Shown piece after piece: positions 5,566 to 8,798 of a DNA stretch of 8,798 bases (its first letter is position 1; each line of letters begins with the position of its first letter). Under the pieces are notes generated by a model. It did not search any database and was not told the origin of the DNA. It saw only the letters and a list, made by a program, of their open reading frames with translations. The DNA comes from Helicobacteraceae bacterium (GTDB lineage Bacteria; Campylobacterota; Campylobacteria; Campylobacterales; Sulfurimonadaceae): positions 1-8,798 of the forward strand of contig JALWKG010000413.1 in assembly GCA_027081565.1 (NCBI GenBank). The letters run 5' to 3'. Made by a program: the position numbers and the translations under genes.

Positions 5566-5578
5566 TGGAGATTCTCCA
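5566..5578 (+). promoter_or_regulatory. Small hairpin just ahead of the DUF4139 ribosome-binding site
   Basis: TGGAG-ATT-CTCCA can fold into a 5-bp hairpin ending two bases before the AAAGGG ribosome-binding site (5581-5586). It covers an alternative ATG at 5565, which argues against using that upstream start. There is no U-tract, so it is not a terminator. Confidence 0.3.
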
Positions 5579-5591
5579 CAAAGGGCTTAGC

Positions 5592-6947
5592 ATGCGCACC
5601 TCTTCACTTCTTTTACTTTCACTCTTTACAGCCTCACTACTCACAGCCGGAACCATAGTACAAGAGCCTGCTGATGCTTCACTTGTTGTCTATAACGGGA
5701 ACCTAGGTCTTGTTCATGAGAAAAGGTCTGTGCAACTAGACAAAGGAGCTCAGGAACTTGTCTATAATGATGTTGCCCAAAGTATCATCACGGACAGTGT
5801 CAACGTCACCTTTGCAAAAGGTATCCAACTCTACTCCCAACAGTATCGCTTTGACCAGATCAATGCTCAAAAGTTAGCACAAACACACCTGGGAAAAGAT
5901 GTCAGGTTTTATATTAAAACAGGAAGTGACCTCTTATACAAAGAAGGAACACTACTTTCAGCAGCATCACAAGCTGTGATCAAAACAAATAAGGGTGAGA
6001 TATACACTGTTCCTGCCTCTGCCTTGATCTTCTCTAGTATCCCTAAAGAACTCATCACCAAGCCCTCTTTAGTCTGGAATATCAATGCATCAAAAGCAAG
6101 CAGATCAACACTGAGCATGGATTATCTTGTTAATAACATCTCATGGAAAAGCAACTATGTCCTGAAGCTAAAAAAAGAGCATATTGATCTTAACGGCTGG
6201 ATCACCATAAACAACCGCAGCGGCAAGGCCTTTAAAGATACCAAGCTAACCGTACTGGCCGGAGACATTAATCGAGCAAGAGAACCTGTTAACCGACACT
6301 ATATGGCTAAAGCTGCTATGGCTGAAATGGACACTGTAGGAGTTCAAGAACTTTCTCATGAAGGATATCACCTCTATAAGATCCCATTTAATGTCAACCT
6401 CGCCAACAATGAAAAGAGTCAGATAAAATTTTTAGATCTTAAAAACATTCCCATTACTCGAAAATACAAAGCAACCTTTACCTCACCCTTTTATGCTAAT
6501 GGTGAACGAAAACTCAACGTCACACAGTACCTAGAGATAAAGTCTTTAGAAAAGGCGCTGCCAATGGGGACCATCCGAAGTTACTCTAAAGTAGATGACA
6601 CAACGCTACTGCTAGGTGAAAGTTCTATCAACCATACACCTAAACATGAAAAAATCAAAGTCACATTAGGAAAGAACTTTGACTTGATCGCAAGAAGCAA
6701 GATGCTAAGTAATAACAGTGACCGCTACTTTAATGATGTCAAAGTCAACTATGAAGTCACTAACCGATCTGAGCATACTAAGACAGTAGAACTTCTTGTC
6801 CCTTATGTAAAACGCAATAACAGACAAAGCAGTGTCTCATCAGATCAAAAGTACAGTTGGAAAAACGGGAAGATACTCTCATTTAATGTGACTGTAAAAG
6901 CAGATAGTAAAAAGAGTTTTGAGGTACATTTTAGAGCGAAGAAATAA
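5592..6947 (+). CDS. Exported DUF4139 domain-containing protein
   Basis: The product is 451 residues from the ATG at 5592, which has AAAGGG at proper spacing and opens directly on a signal peptide (MRTSSLLLLSLFTASLLTA, then GT). An in-frame ATG at 5565 would add nine residues and lacks a ribosome-binding site. After an N-terminal beta region (about 28-140, LVVYNGNLGLVHEKRSVQL) comes the DUF4139 signature: YLVNNISWKSNYVL (178-191), GWITINNRSG (202-211) and KLTVLAGDINRA (218-229). The rest is beta-strand-rich, ending SKKSFEVHFRAKK. The protein is probably periplasmic or surface-associated; the biochemical role of the family is unknown. It probably forms a two-gene operon with the DUF481-type gene before it. 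Confidence 0.88.
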   Translation: MRTSSLLLLSLFTASLLTAGTIVQEPADASLVVYNGNLGLVHEKRSVQLDKGAQELVYNDVAQSIITDSVNVTFAKGIQLYSQQYRFDQINAQKLAQTHLGKDVRFYIKTGSDLLYKEGTLLSAASQAVIKTNKGEIYTVPASALIFSSIPKELITKPSLVWNINASKASRSTLSMDYLVNNISWKSNYVLKLKKEHIDLNGWITINNRSGKAFKDTKLTVLAGDINRAREPVNRHYMAKAAMAEMDTVGVQELSHEGYHLYKIPFNVNLANNEKSQIKFLDLKNIPITRKYKATFTSPFYANGERKLNVTQYLEIKSLEKALPMGTIRSYSKVDDTTLLLGESSINHTPKHEKIKVTLGKNFDLIARSKMLSNNSDRYFNDVKVNYEVTNRSEHTKTVELLVPYVKRNNRQSSVSSDQKYSWKNGKILSFNVTVKADSKKSFEVHFRAKK

Positions 6948-7081
6948 GAGCAAGAGCTTTTTGTCCACGAATTTCACAAATTTAACGAATTATTAATACG
7001 AGCAGTTCTCTATATATTAGTAAGATTTAAAGTAAAAATATTTATAGTTTATAAAAGGCTAGTGGAGTTTTACAAGAAGAA

Positions 7082-7120
7082 ACCAAATCTCTATAACTCA
7101 ATAAAAGTTTTAGATTTGGT
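7082..7120 (+). ncRNA. Hairpin with 9-bp perfect stem downstream of the DUF4139 gene
   Basis: ACCAAATCT (7082-7090) pairs perfectly with AGATTTGGT (7112-7120). The 21-base interval holds an inner 4-bp stem AACT/AGTT (7095-7098 with 7106-7109). No U-run follows on either strand, so it is not a typical intrinsic terminator. It sits 5 bases before the larger hairpin at 7126-7185 and may belong to the same transcript. Confidence 0.4.
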
Positions 7121-7125
7121 GTAGA

Positions 7126-7185
7126 TTGTGTTTAACTCAGGCCGATAGCGCACTGCTGTGCGTGGAGTGCCTGAGTTGGACGCAA
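7126..7185 (+). ncRNA. Long in-register hairpin element, candidate plus-strand structured RNA
   Basis: Bases 7126-7142 pair with 7169-7185 as a continuous 17-bp stem: 14 Watson-Crick pairs and three G-U wobbles (7129/7182, 7132/7179, 7133/7178). In the same register an inner hairpin CGCAC-TGCT-GTGCG (7149-7162) sits above a symmetric 6x6 internal loop rich in A and G. On the minus strand the three wobbles would be A-C mismatches, so the structure favours plus-strand RNA. The element is GC-rich within an AT-rich spacer and has no U-tract. It lies between the ends of the DUF4139 and porB genes. It could be a 3'-end processing signal, a small RNA, or a dispersed palindromic repeat. A second small hairpin (CGCA-AGA-TGCG, 7181-7191) competes with its base. 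Confidence 0.5.
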
Positions 7186-7206
7186 GATGCGCCGAAGCTA
7201 GAACTT

Positions 7207-8163
7207 TTAAACTTTCGCTTCTTCGCGACGCTGGAGATAATCCCATTTAGCGTCTACACGCTCTTGCCACTCTTTAATGAGGTACTTGTACTCATCTTTA
7301 AACAAGTGTTTAAAACGTCCTTGAGCTGCTAAATACTCTTCAACAGGTACAACGTTTTTAGGACGGTAAGTAATGTTAAGTTCCGTACCATCAATGATCT
7401 CATATAGTGGGAACACTAGAGAGTCAGTTGCAAGGTCTTGAAGTGCCATAGTGTCTTCTGGAGCGAACTTCCACTCAGTAGTACACGCAGATACTGCATT
7501 GATAAACACAGGACCTTCAACAGCCATACCGTGTTGGATAGCCTTAACCATGTTTTTCCACTTGTTTGGAGAAACCTGAGCAACATATGGAGACCCGTGT
7601 GCTGCCATGATCGCCATCATATCTTTTTTGTTTCTTTTCTCACCGTAACTTACACGTCCGGCAGGAGATGTAGTTGCAGAAGAACCGATAGGCGTAGATG
7701 AAGAACGCTGACCACCAGTGTTAGCATAAACTTCGTTGTCAAGAACAACGTGCATCATGTTATGACCACGCTCAAAACAACCCGAGATCCACTGGAAACC
7801 GATGTCGTAAGAAGCACCGTCACCGGCAAAAGATACAAACTTAGGGTTACGATCGGGCTGCTTTAGACGGCCTTTGTTACCTAATGCTTTATACATTGCT
7901 TCTGCACCAGCAACTGCAGTTGAACCATTTTCAAAACCGATATGGATCCAAGATGCATCCCATGACGTGTATGGGTAAACTGCTGTACATACTTCCAGAC
8001 AACCTGTAGATGCAGAAAGCACCAAGTCATCGTTAGTTGCATTTAATACTTCACGAACAATAATAGAGTGTGCACAACCTGGACAAAGAAGGTTTGCACC
8101 TTCAAAACGGTCTGCAGATGTCGAGAACTCTTTTAGATTTTTGATCTTTTTGATTTCACTCAT
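7207..8163 (-). CDS. porB: Pyruvate:ferredoxin/flavodoxin oxidoreductase, beta subunit
   Basis: The 318-residue product binds thiamine diphosphate and a [4Fe-4S] cluster. It works with PorA and small gamma/delta subunits to interconvert pyruvate plus CoA with acetyl-CoA plus CO2 and reduced ferredoxin or flavodoxin; in autotrophic members of this phylum the enzyme runs reductively alongside the reverse TCA cycle. Cluster cysteines are visible as CPGC (27, 30), STGC (55) and SAC (227). The ThDP/Mg site is GDGASYDIG (115-123) and DNEVYANTGGQRSSSTP (142-158). The length is normal for the family. The ATG at 8163 has AAGGAG 8 bases upstream, and that site overlaps the stop codon of porA, so the two are translationally linked. 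A paralogous 2-oxoacid oxidoreductase is the main alternative, but the spacing and motif set fit pyruvate. Confidence 0.95.
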   Translation of the reverse strand: MSEIKKIKNLKEFSTSADRFEGANLLCPGCAHSIIVREVLNATNDDLVLSASTGCLEVCTAVYPYTSWDASWIHIGFENGSTAVAGAEAMYKALGNKGRLKQPDRNPKFVSFAGDGASYDIGFQWISGCFERGHNMMHVVLDNEVYANTGGQRSSSTPIGSSATTSPAGRVSYGEKRNKKDMMAIMAAHGSPYVAQVSPNKWKNMVKAIQHGMAVEGPVFINAVSACTTEWKFAPEDTMALQDLATDSLVFPLYEIIDGTELNITYRPKNVVPVEEYLAAQGRFKHLFKDEYKYLIKEWQERVDAKWDYLQRREEAKV

Positions 8164-8174
8164 AATTGATCTCC

Positions 8175-8798
8175 TTATAAAAATGCCAGTTTAGGACCAC
8201 GAACGCCGATAAACTGCTGTAATGGTGTTGTTACTTTTCCAGCATCAACATTAGCCTGAAGCTCTGTGTAAAGGTCTACTAGGTGTGCTTTTGTCAAGTC
8301 ACGACCACCAAGACCATAAATATAACCAGAAAGAAGTGCTCTGTCATCAGTGTTATAAAGTGCACCGGCGATCTCGTTGAACATTGCACCTGGTGTACCA
8401 CCTGGAGCTGAACGGTCAAGAACTGCGATCGCTTTAACATTTTTAAATGCTGCCTTGATCTCTTCAAAAGGGAAAGGACGGAAAACACGGATACCAACAA
8501 CACCGGCTTTGATGCCTTTAGCGCGCATCTCTTTAGCGACTTCACGTGCTGTCTCAACCGATGTACCCATACAAACTACAGTTACATCTGCATCGTCCAT
8601 GTCGTATGACTCAACGATGTTGTACTTGCGGCCTGTAAGCTTTTCAAAGTCATCAAACGCTGCTTGGATCTTAGGCATAACCTTAGTCATCAAGTCATTG
8701 TGTTGACGTGCTTTGTGCTCAAAGTGCCAATCTTCTTCCGTCTGAACACCGTGTGTTACCGGATGATCGAAGTCAAGCATGTCGTTCATTGGTTTAAA
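8175..8798 (-). CDS. porA: Pyruvate:ferredoxin/flavodoxin oxidoreductase, alpha subunit, C-terminal half
   Basis: The gene enters from the right edge; the last 207 codons are visible. The segment contains the C-terminal transketolase-like domain of PorA: DADVTVVCMGTSVETAREVA, then GIKAGVVGIRVFRPFPFEEI and KAIAVLDRSAPGG, ending GVRGPKLAFL. Together with PorB it forms the catalytic alpha/beta pair; the N-terminal pyrimidine-binding domain lies outside the window. Only 11 bases separate its stop from porB, and the usual order in this phylum would put the gamma and delta subunits upstream, beyond the edge. The reading frame is intact throughout. Confidence 0.95.
   Translation of the reverse strand, partial: FKPMNDMLDFDHPVTHGVQTEEDWHFEHKARQHNDLMTKVMPKIQAAFDDFEKLTGRKYNIVESYDMDDADVTVVCMGTSVETAREVAKEMRAKGIKAGVVGIRVFRPFPFEEIKAAFKNVKAIAVLDRSAPGGTPGAMFNEIAGALYNTDDRALLSGYIYGLGGRDLTKAHLVDLYTELQANVDAGKVTTPLQQFIGVRGPKLAFL

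Noticed and set aside
7130..7181. Integron attC-like site: GTTTAAC (RYYYAAC) and GTTGGAC (GTTRRRY) flank the palindrome
   Set aside because: The degenerate core motifs fit, but the stem is continuous, without the unpaired spacer between R and L boxes expected of attC, and no integrase or cassette is present. A palindrome containing AAC/GTT meets the consensus easily.
7126..7185. Intrinsic terminator for porB or the DUF4139 gene
   Set aside because: No U-run follows the stem on either strand.
7438..7701. Plus-strand frame opposite porB
   Set aside because: It is antisense to a well-supported, conserved gene and has no features of its own.
8294..8706. Open frames on both strands overlapping porA
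   Set aside because: They are out-of-frame or antisense readings of conserved porA coding sequence, with low-complexity products.

Overview
The window looks like chromosomal DNA from a Campylobacterota (Epsilonproteobacteria) bacterium, perhaps of the Sulfurimonas/Sulfurovum type. The reasons are the AT-rich codon use, the promoters with a strong TG-N-TACAAT -10 and weak -35, and the PorA-PorB pyruvate oxidoreductase genes. The genus is an inference.

Layout. At the left edge (minus strand, 1-190) is the N-terminus of an autoinducer-2 kinase (LsrK-like) FGGY kinase with its own promoter. Next comes a long minus-strand gene string running from about 4212 down to 288. In transcription order it holds two remnants of C-terminal protein modules (4212-4102 and 4139-3696), a 200-residue lipoprotein (A), another orphan C-terminal module (3090-2839), a paralogous 200-residue lipoprotein (B), a secreted subtilisin-like protease, and a small lipoprotein. 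The genes are tightly packed or overlap. A divergent promoter region (about 4213-4369) separates this string from two plus-strand genes: a DUF481-type outer-membrane protein (4370-5530) and a DUF4139 protein (5592-6947). A 259-base gap follows, with an unusually long hairpin element (7126-7185). The right edge holds porB and the 3' part of porA on the minus strand.

The most interesting part is 2234-4212. Three related C-terminal fragments alternate with two divergent lipoproteins of exactly equal length that end in the same motif. Direct nucleotide repeats mark the duplication. This resembles an array of displaced effector/toxin tips with cognate immunity lipoproteins, as seen for polymorphic toxin and type VI effector loci, but no full-length effector is present and the fragment family was not recognised. 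The subtilase downstream is coupled to lipoprotein B by the same 8-base stop/start overlap that couples lipoprotein A to the next fragment.

The second notable element is the in-register hairpin at 7126-7185. All three of its non-Watson-Crick stem pairs are G-U only when read as plus-strand RNA, which suggests a plus-strand structured RNA rather than a simple terminator.
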